From Pseudomonas rhizophila (GTDB taxonomy: Bacteria > Pseudomonadota > Gammaproteobacteria > Pseudomonadales > Pseudomonadaceae): 64,000 nt of DNA. Below the pieces are notes generated by a model. That model ran no database searches. It was not told the DNA's origin and saw nothing but the letters and a program-made list of their open reading frames with translations. Positions 34,830 to 43,734 of this stretch are shown piece by piece. Numbering within the stretch: position 1 is the stretch's first letter; each line of letters opens with the position of its first letter. The position numbers and the translations under genes were made by a program. Location: the NCBI RefSeq assembly GCF_003033885.1, contig NZ_CP024081.1, forward strand, positions 2,663,462 to 2,727,461. Direction: 5' to 3'.

Positions 34830-35399
34830 ATGCAGGCTCTCGACGCTTTGCTCAACCGTGTTTCCGTCCCGCGCCTGGTGGACCCGGCGCCTACCGCCGA
34901 ACAGCGCGAGGTCATGTTCGCCGCGGCGATGCGGGCTCCGGATCATGGCCAGTTGCGGCCATGGCGATTTCTGACGGTCGAAGGGCAGGCGCGTCATCGC
35001 ATGGGCGAGCTGCTGGCCGAAGCGGCGCGGTTCAATGATCCGCTGGTAGCCGAAGCCGTCGTGGAGAAGGCGCTCAACGGCCCGCTGCGCGCACCGCTGG
35101 TCGTGGTGGTGATTGCACGGTTGCAGGACCATTTCAAAATCCCCAAGTCCGAACAAATGCTGGCGGCCGCCTGCGCAGCCCACGCAATCCTGTTGGCGGC
35201 TTACGCCCAAGGGGTGGGCGGAGTCTGGCGTACGGGTGAGCTGGCGTATTCACCTCATGTGGCCAAGGGGCTTGGTCTTGAGGACGGTGAAGAGGTGATC
35301 GGTTTTCTCTACCTGGGCACACCGCAGAAAGAGGCCCGCACGGCGCCGAAGGAAGATGTCGGGCAGTTTGTCCGGGAGTGGACGGGCCCGCAGGTCTAG
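34830..35399 (+). CDS. Nitroreductase (YdjA-like)
   Basis: Encodes 189 residues of the FMN-dependent nitroreductase fold. An N-terminal RVSVPRLVDPAPTAEQREVM, the FMN-binding MRAPDHGQLRPWRFL segment and a C-terminal GVGGVWRTG match the small YdjA subgroup (about 185 residues), which works as a dimer on NAD(P)H. Physiological substrate is unknown. AGGAGG lies 7 bases before the ATG. Divergent from trkH by 183 bases and followed by a large REP pair. Confidence 0.88.
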   Translation: MQALDALLNRVSVPRLVDPAPTAEQREVMFAAAMRAPDHGQLRPWRFLTVEGQARHRMGELLAEAARFNDPLVAEAVVEKALNGPLRAPLVVVVIARLQDHFKIPKSEQMLAAACAAHAILLAAYAQGVGGVWRTGELAYSPHVAKGLGLEDGEEVIGFLYLGTPQKEARTAPKEDVGQFVREWTGPQV

Positions 35400-35434
35400 C
35401 GTCTGGCGCAGCTTCTGTGGTGAAGAGGACTTAT

Positions 35435-35569
35435 CTGTGGCGAGGGGATAAATCCCCGTTGGGCTGCGTAGCAGCCCCAAAACCTTCGATACAAGGCAAC
35501 CTGACTCTCCGGGGTGACGGATTTAAGGGCTGCTGCGCAGCCCAGCGGGGATGAATCCCCTCGCCACAA
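35435..35569. repeat. REP-like inverted pair, family B, between convergent genes
   Basis: CTGTGGCGAGGGGATAAATC and its inverse GATGAATCCCCTCGCCACAA enclose a second inverted pair (GGGCTGCGTAGCAGCCCC / GGGCTGCTGCGCAGCCC). It fills most of the ~200-base gap between the nitroreductase gene and phhC. Confidence 0.85.
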
Positions 35570-35598
35570 GGGGATGTGTTCAGCTATTCAAAGGCTGG

Positions 35599-36792
35599 TT
35601 ACTTGCACACGTCAGCAATAGCCTCAGCCAGCAAATCCAGGCGCGTGGCGTCGATGCCTGCCACGTTGGCCCGGCCTGTGCCGACCATGTACACGCTGTG
35701 GCGTTCGCGCAGGAGCCTGACCTGTTCCGGCGTCAGGCCGGTGTAGGAAAACATTCCCCGTTGCACGCCGATATGGGCGAAGCGCTCACGCAAACCGTGG
35801 GGTTCGAGCGCTTCCAGCAGGCCGCTGCGCAACTGTGCAATGCGCAGGCGCATGGTCTGCACTTCGTCGGCCCACAGGCTTTTGAGGTCCGGGTTGCCCA
35901 GGATCGTCGCCACTACCGCCGCGCCATGATCCGGTGGCGTCGACCACAGGTTGCGAGCGATGTTCGCCAGTTGGCTGCGGATATCCACCAGTTTGTCGGC
36001 ATCGCCGGCGCAGACGATCAGCGCACCGGTGCGGTCGCGGTACAGGCCGAAGTTCTTCGAACAGGAACTGGTGATCAGAACTTCAGGCAGTGCCTGGGCA
36101 AACAGCCGGACGGCCCAGGCGTCCTGCTCCAGCCCATCGCCGAAACCTTGATAAGCGAAGTCGATCAACGGCAGCAGGTTGCGGCTGCGCATCACTTCCA
36201 GCACCTGGCGCCATTGTTCCTGGGTCAAGTCGAAGCCGGTGGGGTTATGGCAGCAGGCATGCAGCAACACCACATCGCCCTTGGGTGCCTGGCTCAGGGT
36301 CGCCAGCATCGCTTCGAAATCCAGGCGGTTGTCGGTGCCTACATAGGGGTAATGGCTGGCCTTGACCCCGGCGGCGGCGAAGATGGTTTCGTGAATCGGC
36401 CAGGTCGGGTTGCTCAACCAAACGCCGCGGCCCGGCAGGCACTGGGCAATGAAGTCGGCACTCAGGCGCAGGGCGCCGGTGCCGCCCGGCGTCTGGGTCG
36501 CACCGGCACGTTTGTCCTTGATCAGCGTCGAGTCGGCGCCCAGCACCAGTTCATTGATCAACTGGCCGAACGCGGCGTCGCCATGACCGCCGATGTAGGT
36601 CTTGGTGCTCTGGCGGTCCACCAGGCGCTGCTCGGCCTGTTTGACTGCCGCAAGAATCGGCGTCAGGCCTTGGGCGTCTTTATAGACGCCCACGCCCAGG
36701 TCGAACTTGCCCGGATTACTGTCCGCCGCGTAAGCCTCCATCAGGCCGAGGATCGGATCGCCGGGCACCCGGCCGATGGCATCGAAATGCAT
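35599..36792 (-). CDS. phhC: Aromatic amino acid aminotransferase
   Basis: Encodes 397 residues of the class I aspartate/tyrosine aminotransferase (TyrB-like) family: LGVGVYKDAQGLTPIL, the arginine/cofactor loops NPTGFDLTQEQW and the pyridoxal-phosphate lysine in TSSCSKNFGLYRDR, close to the usual 258 position. PhhC transaminates tyrosine or phenylalanine to the keto acids in phenylalanine catabolism. Its ATG overlaps the phhB stop by one base (TAATG), so translation is coupled. Last gene of phhA-phhB-phhC. Confidence 0.92.
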   Translation of the reverse strand: MHFDAIGRVPGDPILGLMEAYAADSNPGKFDLGVGVYKDAQGLTPILAAVKQAEQRLVDRQSTKTYIGGHGDAAFGQLINELVLGADSTLIKDKRAGATQTPGGTGALRLSADFIAQCLPGRGVWLSNPTWPIHETIFAAAGVKASHYPYVGTDNRLDFEAMLATLSQAPKGDVVLLHACCHNPTGFDLTQEQWRQVLEVMRSRNLLPLIDFAYQGFGDGLEQDAWAVRLFAQALPEVLITSSCSKNFGLYRDRTGALIVCAGDADKLVDIRSQLANIARNLWSTPPDHGAAVVATILGNPDLKSLWADEVQTMRLRIAQLRSGLLEALEPHGLRERFAHIGVQRGMFSYTGLTPEQVRLLRERHSVYMVGTGRANVAGIDATRLDLLAEAIADVCK

Positions 36793-37148
36793 TACTTGCG
36801 GCCCTCGGCGGTCTTGGCCACGTCATCGGTGCGGGCGGCCATGATGAAGTCGTTGCGGTGCAAGCCCTTGATGGAGTGGCTCCACCAGGTCACGGTGACT
36901 TTGCCCCATTCGGTGAGCAGACCCGGGTGATGACCTTCGGCCTCGGAGATTTCCCCGACGGCGTTGGTGAAGGCCAGGGCGTGCTTGAAATTCTTGAACA
37001 GGAAGACTTTTTCCAGCTGCATCACGCCGTCGCGCACTTCGATGTTCCAGTCCGGGATCTGCTTGATCAGTACCGGCAGTTCTTCGTCGCTGACTTGTGG
37101 CGCGTCGGCGCGGCAGGCTTCGCAATGGGCTTGGTTCAGAGTGTTCAT
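36792..37148 (-). CDS. phhB: Pterin-4a-carbinolamine dehydratase
   Basis: Encodes 118 residues, the length of bacterial PCD/DCoH. The catalytic GHHPGL motif and the following [16 protein letters not shown] are intact, with an N-terminal [17 protein letters not shown] like PhhB of P. aeruginosa. The enzyme dehydrates the carbinolamine made by PhhA, regenerating the tetrahydropterin cofactor. The ATG at 37148 is used; an upstream in-frame start at 37193 adds unrelated residues. Middle of the phh operon. Confidence 0.93.
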   Translation of the reverse strand: MNTLNQAHCEACRADAPQVSDEELPVLIKQIPDWNIEVRDGVMQLEKVFLFKNFKHALAFTNAVGEISEAEGHHPGLLTEWGKVTVTWWSHSIKGLHRNDFIMAARTDDVAKTAEGRK

Positions 37149-37247
37149 GGTGTGTTCCCGGATCGAATATTTGAAAAACGTCGATGCACTCACGCTAAAG
37201 CAAAGCCGCGTTGTGCAACAGACTCAATTGAGATTAAAAGACGCGGT

Positions 37248-38033
37248 TCACGCAGCTTTTGGCGGAAATTTCGGAGCGTGCAGGCCCAGTTCGCGACCAC
37301 GCTTGACCATGCCCATGATGTCTTCGTGGGCCAGGTCGAACAGGCGCTTGAGCTCGGGGAGCACGAAATACACCGGCTGCAGGATGTCGATGCGATACGG
37401 CGTGCGCATGGCTTCCAGCGGATCGAAGGCTTGATGCTCCGGCTCGTCCGACAGGCAGTAAACAGTTTCCTTGGGCGAAGACAGGATGCCGCCACCGTAG
37501 ATGCGTCGGCCTTGCGGGGTTTGCACCAGGCCGAACTCAATGGTCATCCAGTACAAGCGCGCCAGGTAGACGCGTTCTTCCTTGGAAGCCTGTAGGCCGA
37601 GTTTGCCGTAGGTGTGGGTAAATTCTGCAAACCAGGGGTTGGTCAGCAGCGGGCAGTGGCCAAATATCTCGTGGAAAATGTCCGGCTCTTGCAGGTAATC
37701 CAGTTCTTCGCGGGTACGAATAAACGTCGCGACGGGAAACTGCTTGCTGGCGAGCAATTCAAAAAAGGTCTGGAAGGGGATCAGCGCTGGTACCCGGGCC
37801 ACTTGCCAACCGGTGGTTTCACCCAACACCTTGTTGATTTCACCCAATTGCGGAATACGGTCGTGGGGCAGGCCCAGCTTGTCGATACCGTCCAGGTACT
37901 CCTGGCACGCACGGCCTTCGATGACTTTGAGCTGGCGGGTGATCAGCGTGTTCCACACCGCGTGTTCTTCGGCAGTGTAGTGAATAAAACCTTGCGCATC
38001 GGGCTCGCGGGCCACGTATTGCGTCTGCTTCAT
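37248..38033 (-). CDS. phhA: Phenylalanine 4-hydroxylase
   Basis: Encodes 261 residues, like the monomeric bacterial enzymes without regulatory domain. The iron ligands of the facial triad are present in PDIFHEIFGHCP (two His) and the Glu in YWMTIEFGL; the pterin-binding region around VPALIPFQTFFELLASKQFPVATFIR is typical. It converts L-phenylalanine to L-tyrosine with tetrahydrobiopterin-type cofactor and O2. AGGAGAG is 5 bases before the ATG. First gene of phhABC and divergent from the regulator phhR, with a TyrR-type dyad in the gap. Confidence 0.95.
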   Translation of the reverse strand: MKQTQYVAREPDAQGFIHYTAEEHAVWNTLITRQLKVIEGRACQEYLDGIDKLGLPHDRIPQLGEINKVLGETTGWQVARVPALIPFQTFFELLASKQFPVATFIRTREELDYLQEPDIFHEIFGHCPLLTNPWFAEFTHTYGKLGLQASKEERVYLARLYWMTIEFGLVQTPQGRRIYGGGILSSPKETVYCLSDEPEHQAFDPLEAMRTPYRIDILQPVYFVLPELKRLFDLAHEDIMGMVKRGRELGLHAPKFPPKAA

Positions 38034-38167
38034 GCTGCTCTCCTGCTGATTTCCCTCTGGGGGACGGCTTGTTTGTTGTTATGTCCAGCGATGCATTAGA
38101 GATAACCCGAAGCAGGGATGTGTGCAGCAGGCAGGCAAGAGTGGGTATCGCGATAAAGGTGTGGTTT

Positions 38168-38185
38168 CGTAAAGTTTTCGTTACG
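38168..38185. promoter_or_regulatory. Candidate PhhR/TyrR box
   Basis: CGTAAAGTTTTCGTTACG carries perfect CGTAA/TTACG arms and fits the TyrR-type pattern TGTAAA-N6-TTTACA in 9 of 12 positions. It lies 134 bases upstream of phhA in the phhA-phhR gap (38034-38369), a place where PhhR would be expected to bind. I found no convincing -24/-12 promoter in this gap. Confidence 0.55.
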
Positions 38186-38286
38186 GTTCCAGCTGTTCTT
38201 CGCTATTGCCGGGTTTTTCGACTGGGAAATGGCCTACAACTGTCACATAATCTTGACGTTTATTTGCGCTGCCAAGCAGAAAAACT

Positions 38287-38330
38287 TGTAGCGAGGGAGC
38301 TTGCTCCCGCTGGGCTGCGAAGCAGCCCGC
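38287..38330. repeat. REP-like hairpin upstream of phhR
   Basis: GTAGCGAGGGAGCTTGCTCCCGCTGGGCTGCGAAGCAGCCC: two short hairpins, GGGAGCTTGCTCCC and GGGCTGCGAAGCAGCCC, about 40 bases before the phhR start codon. Likely a relative of the family B element. Confidence 0.65.
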
Positions 38331-38369
38331 TCTCCCATGCTTGCATACACATCGATATCGGGCCTTTTC

Positions 38370-39929
38370 ATGCGCATCAAAGTCCATTGCCAGAACCGCA
38401 TCGGCATCCTGCGGGACATCCTCAACCTGCTGGTGGAGTACGGCATCAACGTCGCCCGCGGGGAAGTGGGCGGTGAGCACGGCAATGCGATTTATCTGCA
38501 CTGCCCGAATCTGATCAACATCCAGTTTCAGGCGCTTCGCCCGAAGTTCGAAGGCATTGCCGGGGTCTTCGGCGTCAAGCGGGTGGGGTTGATGCCCAGT
38601 GAACGTCGGCACATGGAGCTCAACGCGCTGCTCGGCGCCCTGGAGTTTCCGGTGCTGTCCATCGACATGGGCGGTTCCATCGTCGCCGCCAACCGGGCGG
38701 CGGCGCAGTTGCTCGGGGTGCGAGTGGACGAAGTGCCGGGGATTCCACTGTCCCGGTACGCCGAGGATTTTGACCTGCCGGAGCTGGTGCGCGCCAATCA
38801 GTCACGCATCAACGGTTTGCGGGTCAAGGTCAGGGGCGATGTGTTTCTGGCGGACATCGCGCCACTGCAATCGGAGCACGACGACAGCGAGGCCATGGCC
38901 GGCGCGGTGCTGACGCTGCATCGGGCGGACCGGGTGGGCGAGCGCATTTATAACGTGCGCAAGCAGGAATTGCGCGGCTTCGACAGCATTTTCCAGAGTT
39001 CGAAGGTGATGGCGGCGGTCGTCCGGGAAGCCCGGCGCATGGCGCCACTGGATGCGCCGCTGTTGATAGAAGGCGAAACCGGCACTGGCAAAGAGTTGCT
39101 GGCTCGCGCCTGTCACCTGGCGAGTCCGCGCGGGCAGTCACCGTTGATGGCACTCAACTGTGCGGGGTTGCCCGAGTCCATGGCCGAGACCGAACTGTTC
39201 GGCTACGGCCCGGGTGCTTTCGAGGGGGCCCGGGCCGAAGGCAAGCTCGGGTTGCTCGAGCTGACCGCCGGAGGCACGTTGTTCCTCGACGGGGTAGGGG
39301 AAATGAGCCCGCGCCTGCAAGTGAAATTGCTGCGCTTTTTGCAGGACGGTTGCTTCCGTCGTGTAGGCAGCGATGAAGAGGTGTACCTGGATGTCAGGGT
39401 GATCTGTGCGACCCAGGTGGATTTGTCCGAGCTCTGCGCCCGAGGGGAATTTCGTCAGGATCTGTACCACCGTTTGAACGTCCTTTCGCTGCACATCCCG
39501 CCCCTGCGCGAATGTCTCGACGGCTTGATGCCGCTGGTGGAACATTTTCTTGACCAGGCCAGTCGGCAGATTGGCTGTGCGCTACCGAAACTGGCCCCGG
39601 CGGCGATGGACCGTCTCAGCCACTACCACTGGCCAGGCAACGTTCGGCAGCTGGAAAACGTGCTGTTCCAGGCTGTCTCCCTGTGTGATGGCGCAACGGT
39701 GAAAGCCGAGCATATCCGTCTGCCGGACTACGGCGTGCGTCAGCCCCTGGGGGACTTTTCCCTGGAGGGCGGGCTGGACGACATCGTCGGGCGATTCGAG
39801 AAAGCCGTGTTGGAGCGGCTGTATTCCGAACACCCCAGCAGCCGGCAACTGGGCAAGCGGCTGGGGGTTTCCCATACGACCATTGCCAATAAGTTGCGTG
39901 AGTATGAGGTGGGTAAGACCGGCTCATAA
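38370..39929 (+). CDS. phhR: TyrR-type regulator of phenylalanine catabolism
   Basis: Encodes 519 residues: an N-terminal ACT domain (MRIKVHCQNRIGILRDIL), a PAS domain (about 80-190), a central AAA+ domain (Walker A GETGTGKE, Walker B FLDGVGEM) and a C-terminal helix-turn-helix (RQLGKRLGVSHTTIANKLREY). It is like PhhR/TyrR and should activate phhA in response to aromatic amino acids. The sigma-54 contact loop GAFTGA is altered to GAFEGA (residues 282-287), so sigma-54 activation is unlikely, as for TyrR. The ATG at 38370 starts the ACT domain; upstream in-frame sequence is REP. Confidence 0.93.
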   Translation: MRIKVHCQNRIGILRDILNLLVEYGINVARGEVGGEHGNAIYLHCPNLINIQFQALRPKFEGIAGVFGVKRVGLMPSERRHMELNALLGALEFPVLSIDMGGSIVAANRAAAQLLGVRVDEVPGIPLSRYAEDFDLPELVRANQSRINGLRVKVRGDVFLADIAPLQSEHDDSEAMAGAVLTLHRADRVGERIYNVRKQELRGFDSIFQSSKVMAAVVREARRMAPLDAPLLIEGETGTGKELLARACHLASPRGQSPLMALNCAGLPESMAETELFGYGPGAFEGARAEGKLGLLELTAGGTLFLDGVGEMSPRLQVKLLRFLQDGCFRRVGSDEEVYLDVRVICATQVDLSELCARGEFRQDLYHRLNVLSLHIPPLRECLDGLMPLVEHFLDQASRQIGCALPKLAPAAMDRLSHYHWPGNVRQLENVLFQAVSLCDGATVKAEHIRLPDYGVRQPLGDFSLEGGLDDIVGRFEKAVLERLYSEHPSSRQLGKRLGVSHTTIANKLREYEVGKTGS

Positions 39930-39964
39930 TAGTTGCTTACCTGTTGTGTTTGGTGGGGACTTCT

Positions 39965-40059
39965 ATCGCGAGCAGGCTCGCTCCCACAGGGGTATCGAGT
40001 GTTCAAAATCCTGCGAGCACCCAAGATCCATGGTGGGAGCGAGCCTGCTCGCGATGACG
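39965..40059. repeat. REP-like inverted pair, family A, phhR-flgF gap
   Basis: TATCGCGAGCAGGCTCGCTCCC and its inverse GGGAGCGAGCCTGCTCGCGA. The 344-base gap 39930-40273 holds this pair followed by the flgF promoter region. Confidence 0.85.
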
Positions 40060-40200
40060 GCAGTAGCCGTTGCCAGAAGGTCAAGCGTTGCCACCAAACG
40101 GCATGACACCGCCGGTTTTTCGTCTTCGATACATTTCCCCAAATCCCTTCAATAACCCTGAAGCCCTTTGTTTGTGCGGCTCGACGGCGCCAGAAAAAAG

Positions 40201-40217
40201 TTGGTCTGCAAATTGCT
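40201..40217 (+). promoter_or_regulatory. Sigma-54 promoter of flgFGHIJKL
   Basis: TTGGTCTGCAAATTGCT has the essential GG (40203-40204) and GC (40215-40216) separated by exactly ten bases and a good TTGCT -12 element; the first matches the TTGGCAC -24 element in its key bases. It is 57 bases before the flgF start. Flagellar rod/hook genes of Pseudomonas are known to need RpoN with FleQ or FleR. Confidence 0.75.
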
Positions 40218-40273
40218 TAGTGCTCAGCAGTACAGCAGTGGACGGCAAACGTCCGGCATGCAGAGGAACGACA

Positions 40274-41011
40274 GTGGACAAGTACCTTTATGTGGCAATG
40301 ACCGGCGCCAGCCAGAACGCACTGGCGCAGCGGGCCCATGCCAACAACCTGGCGAACATCTCCACCAACGGTTTTCAGAAAGACCTGGAGCAGGCTCGTT
40401 CGATGCCGGTGTTTGGCGACAGCTTTCCGGCGCGGGCATTTGCCATGTCCGAGCGTCCAGCCACTGACTTCACCCCTGGCGCGCTGGTGGAAACCGGCCG
40501 CGACCTCGACGTGGCAGTCAGCGGGCCGGGCTGGATGGCTGTGCAGAACCCTGAAGGCGGTGAAAGCTACGTGCGCACCGGCAGCCTCAACGTTGACGCC
40601 CTGGGCGTGCTGCGGGCCGGCAACGGTATGCCGGTGATGGGCAACGGTGGGCCGATCGCCGTGCCGCCAGAGCAGAAAATCGAAATCGGCCAGGACGGCA
40701 CCATCAGTATCCGCGCCATGGGTGAAGGCCCGCGCGTGATGGCTGAAGTCGACCGCATCAAGCTGGTCAACCCGGATCTTCGCAACATGACCAAGGGCCT
40801 GGACGGCACCATCCGCACCAAGGACGGCCAGCCGGCTGTCATTGATGCCAACGTGCAACTGGTGTCGGGTTTCCAGGAAGCGAGCAACGTCAATGCCGTG
40901 GACGAGATGACTTCGGTGCTGGCCCTGGCCAAGCAGTTCGAGCTTCACGTCAAGATGATGAACACCGCCAAAGAAGGCGACGAAGCCATGGCTCGGGTCT
41001 TGCAGATCTAA
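40274..41011 (+). CDS. flgF: Flagellar proximal rod protein FlgF
   Basis: Encodes 245 residues from a GTG start (GAGGA about 7 bases upstream). The rod/hook N-terminal motif is plain (YVAMTGASQNALAQRAHANNLANISTNGF), as is the C-terminal helix (NVNAVDEMTSVLALAKQFELHVKMM) that packs in the rod core. FlgF is a proximal rod subunit exported by the flagellar type III system. First gene of the flgF-L operon behind a sigma-54 promoter. Confidence 0.95.
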   Translation: MDKYLYVAMTGASQNALAQRAHANNLANISTNGFQKDLEQARSMPVFGDSFPARAFAMSERPATDFTPGALVETGRDLDVAVSGPGWMAVQNPEGGESYVRTGSLNVDALGVLRAGNGMPVMGNGGPIAVPPEQKIEIGQDGTISIRAMGEGPRVMAEVDRIKLVNPDLRNMTKGLDGTIRTKDGQPAVIDANVQLVSGFQEASNVNAVDEMTSVLALAKQFELHVKMMNTAKEGDEAMARVLQI

Positions 41012-41060
41012 TCATTAATTACAGCGTCGCGCCGAAAAACAGGCGTACGAGGAGAATCGA

Positions 41061-41846
41061 ATGCTTCCGGCTCTTTGGGTTGCCAAAACAGGTCTGTCCG
41101 CCCAGGACACCAACCTTTCTACTATTTCCAACAACCTGGCGAACGTGTCGACCACGGGTTTCAAGCGTGATCGCGCCGAGTTCCAGGACCTGCTGTACCA
41201 GGTCAAACGCCAGCCAGGCGCCCAATCGACCCAGGACAGCGAATTGCCGTCGGGCCTGCAAGTGGGTACCGGTGTGCGCATCGTCGGCACCCAGAAAAAC
41301 TTCACCGCCGGTAGCCTGCAAACCACCGAGCAGCCGCTGGACATGGCCATCGACGGTCGCGGTTTCTTCCAGATCCTGCAGCCCGATGGCACCACGTCCT
41401 ACACCCGTGACGGTACGTTCCACCTCGATTCCAATGGCCAGATCGTCAACGCCAGCGGTTTCGCCCTGGAACCGGCGATCATCATTCCGAACGACGCCCA
41501 AACGTTCACCGTGGGCCGCGACGGCACCGTGTCCATCACTGTGGCGGGCAACCCTGCTTCGCAGGTGATCGGCAACCTGCAGACTGCCGACTTCATCAAC
41601 CCGGCCGGCCTGCAAGCGGTGGGTAACAACCTGTTCCTGGAAACCGCGGCCAGCGGCGCGCCACAAGTCGGCACGCCAGGCCTGAACGGCTTCGGTACCA
41701 CGCTGCAGAACACCCTGGAAACGTCCAACGTGAGCACCGTGGAGGAGATGGTCAACATGATCACCACCCAGCGCGCCTACGAGATGAACTCCAAGGTGAT
41801 CTCCACCGCCGACCAGATGCTCTCGTTCGTTACGCAGAATCTGTAA
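41061..41846 (+). CDS. flgG: Flagellar distal rod protein FlgG
   Basis: Encodes 261 residues, the standard FlgG length. The N-terminal ALWVAKTGLSAQDTNLSTISNNLANVSTTGFKRDRAEF and the C-terminal SNVSTVEEMVNMITTQRAYEMNSKVISTADQML are the canonical axial protein helices. FlgG forms the distal rod that crosses the P and L rings. AGGAGA lies 7 bases before the ATG, 49 bases after flgF. Confidence 0.97.
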   Translation: MLPALWVAKTGLSAQDTNLSTISNNLANVSTTGFKRDRAEFQDLLYQVKRQPGAQSTQDSELPSGLQVGTGVRIVGTQKNFTAGSLQTTEQPLDMAIDGRGFFQILQPDGTTSYTRDGTFHLDSNGQIVNASGFALEPAIIIPNDAQTFTVGRDGTVSITVAGNPASQVIGNLQTADFINPAGLQAVGNNLFLETAASGAPQVGTPGLNGFGTTLQNTLETSNVSTVEEMVNMITTQRAYEMNSKVISTADQMLSFVTQNL

Positions 41847-41897
41847 TCACGTCTATAGGGCGGCCTGAGGCCGCCTGCAACACCAAGAGGTAGGGTC

Positions 41898-42593
41898 ATG
41901 AATCGCTTCGTATCTGTTCTGGCACTGAGTGGAGTTACTGCGCTCGCGGGCTGTGTCGCGCCAACGCCCAAGGCCAATGACCCGTACTACGCTCCGGTGT
42001 TGCCGCGCACGCCGTTGCCGGCCGCTGCCAACAACGGTTCGATCTACCAGGCTGGCTTCGAGCAGAACCTGTATAGCGACCGTAAGGCTTTCCGGGTTGG
42101 GGACATCATCACCATCACCCTGAACGAACGGACCCAGGCCAGCAAGAACGCCAACTCGCAGATCGACAAGACCAGCGAGACCAGCGTTGGCCTGACGTCG
42201 TTGTTCGGCTCCAGCCTGACCACCAACAATCCCATCGGTGGCGGGGACCTGAGCCTCAACGCCGGTTATGGCTCCGACCGGGCCACCAAGGGCGACAGCA
42301 AGTCCGGACAGAGCAACAGCCTGACCGGCTCGATCACCGTGACCGTCGCCGATGTGTTGCCCAATGGCATCATCGTTGTGCGGGGCGAGAAGTGGCTGAC
42401 CCTCAACACCGGTGACGAGCTGGTGCGCATCGCCGGCATGGTTCGCGCCGATGATATCGCTACCGACAACACCGTCTCGTCGACCCGTGTAGCCGATGCA
42501 CGTATTACCTACTCGGGCACCGGTGCTTTTGCCGATGCGAGTCAGCCAGGCTGGTTCGACCGTTTCTTCCTCAGCCCGAAGTTCCCTTTCTAG
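41898..42593 (+). CDS. flgH: Flagellar L-ring lipoprotein FlgH
   Basis: Encodes 231 residues. The lipobox LAGC ([22 protein letters not shown]) shows lipid attachment at Cys 19, as expected for FlgH, which forms the outer membrane L ring. Conserved FlgH segments include [19 protein letters not shown] and the C-terminal [35 protein letters not shown]. Ends at TAG 42593, directly before flgI. Confidence 0.95.
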   Translation: MNRFVSVLALSGVTALAGCVAPTPKANDPYYAPVLPRTPLPAAANNGSIYQAGFEQNLYSDRKAFRVGDIITITLNERTQASKNANSQIDKTSETSVGLTSLFGSSLTTNNPIGGGDLSLNAGYGSDRATKGDSKSGQSNSLTGSITVTVADVLPNGIIVVRGEKWLTLNTGDELVRIAGMVRADDIATDNTVSSTRVADARITYSGTGAFADASQPGWFDRFFLSPKFPF

Positions 42594-42602
42594 GTGGCCC
42601 AG

Positions 42603-43724
42603 TTGAATCTTAAGCGGTTGAATCTCAAGCAGCTGTTGATGGGGGCACTGCTGATGTCGGCGGCCTTCACCGCTCAAGCCGAGCGTCTGAAGGACATCGC
42701 CAGCATTTCCGGCGTGCGCTCCAACCAGTTGATCGGCTATGGCCTGGTCGTGGGTCTCAATGGCACGGGCGACCAGACCACCCAGACCCCGTTCACCCTG
42801 CAAACCTTCAACAACATGTTGTCGCAGTTCGGCATCAAGGTGCCGGCGGGTTCGGGCAACGTGCAGTTGAAGAACGTGGCGGCGGTGTCGGTCAGTGCCG
42901 ACCTGCCGGCGTTCGCCAAGCCCGGGCAGCAGGTGGATATCACTGTTTCGTCCATCGGTAACTCCAAGAGCCTGCGCGGCGGCACCCTGTTGTTGACGCC
43001 GCTCAAGGGTATCGACGGCAACGTCTACGCCGTCGCCCAGGGCAACCTGGTGGTGGGTGGCTTTGACGCCGAAGGCCGTGACGGTTCCAAGATCACCGTC
43101 AACGTTCCGTCGGCTGGCCGCATTCCTGGTGGTGCGTCGGTGGAACGTGCGGTGCCGAGCGGTTTCAACCAGGGCAACAGCCTGACTCTGAACCTCAACC
43201 GTTATGACTTCACGACCGCCAAGCGCATCGTTGACAAGATCAATGACATGCTCGGCCCTGGCGTGGCACAGGCCATCGACGGCGGCTCGGTGCGCGTCAC
43301 CGCGCCTCTGGATCCGAGTCAACGGGTCGACTATTTGTCGATCCTGGAGAACCTCGAAGTCGATCCGGGCCAGGCGGTTGCGAAAGTCATCATCAACTCG
43401 CGCACCGGCACCATTGTGATCGGCCAGAACGTCAAGGTTTCACCCGCCGCGGTGACCCACGGCAGCCTGACCGTGACCATTACCGAAGACCCGATCGTCA
43501 GCCAGCCTGGACCCTTGTCCAACGGCCAGACCGCCGTGGTGCCCCGTTCGCGGGTCAATGCCGAGCAGGAAGCCAAGCCGATGTTCAAGTTCGGCCCGGG
43601 CACTACCCTGGATGAAATTGTCCGGGCGGTGAACCAGGTCGGCGCGGCGCCGGGCGACTTGATGGCGATTCTCGAAGCCTTGAAGCAGGCCGGCGCGTTG
43701 CAAGCCGACCTGATCGTGATTTAA
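42603..43724 (+). CDS. flgI: Flagellar P-ring protein FlgI
   Basis: Encodes about 373 residues. After a signal peptide ([16 protein letters not shown]) the mature protein starts [33 protein letters not shown], which is diagnostic of FlgI, the periplasmic P-ring. I chose a TTG at 42603 because AGGTGG lies 5 bases before it; a GTG at 42594 touching the flgH stop is the alternative and would add three residues. Coupled to flgH. Confidence 0.92.
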   Translation: MNLKRLNLKQLLMGALLMSAAFTAQAERLKDIASISGVRSNQLIGYGLVVGLNGTGDQTTQTPFTLQTFNNMLSQFGIKVPAGSGNVQLKNVAAVSVSADLPAFAKPGQQVDITVSSIGNSKSLRGGTLLLTPLKGIDGNVYAVAQGNLVVGGFDAEGRDGSKITVNVPSAGRIPGGASVERAVPSGFNQGNSLTLNLNRYDFTTAKRIVDKINDMLGPGVAQAIDGGSVRVTAPLDPSQRVDYLSILENLEVDPGQAVAKVIINSRTGTIVIGQNVKVSPAAVTHGSLTVTITEDPIVSQPGPLSNGQTAVVPRSRVNAEQEAKPMFKFGPGTTLDEIVRAVNQVGAAPGDLMAILEALKQAGALQADLIVI

Positions 43725-43734
43725 GGAACGAGCC

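Noticed and set aside
38041..38300. Possible -24/-12 promoter for phhA (TGCC...TGC-like on the minus strand)
   Set aside because: The required GG-N10-GC pairing is not met, so I did not call it.
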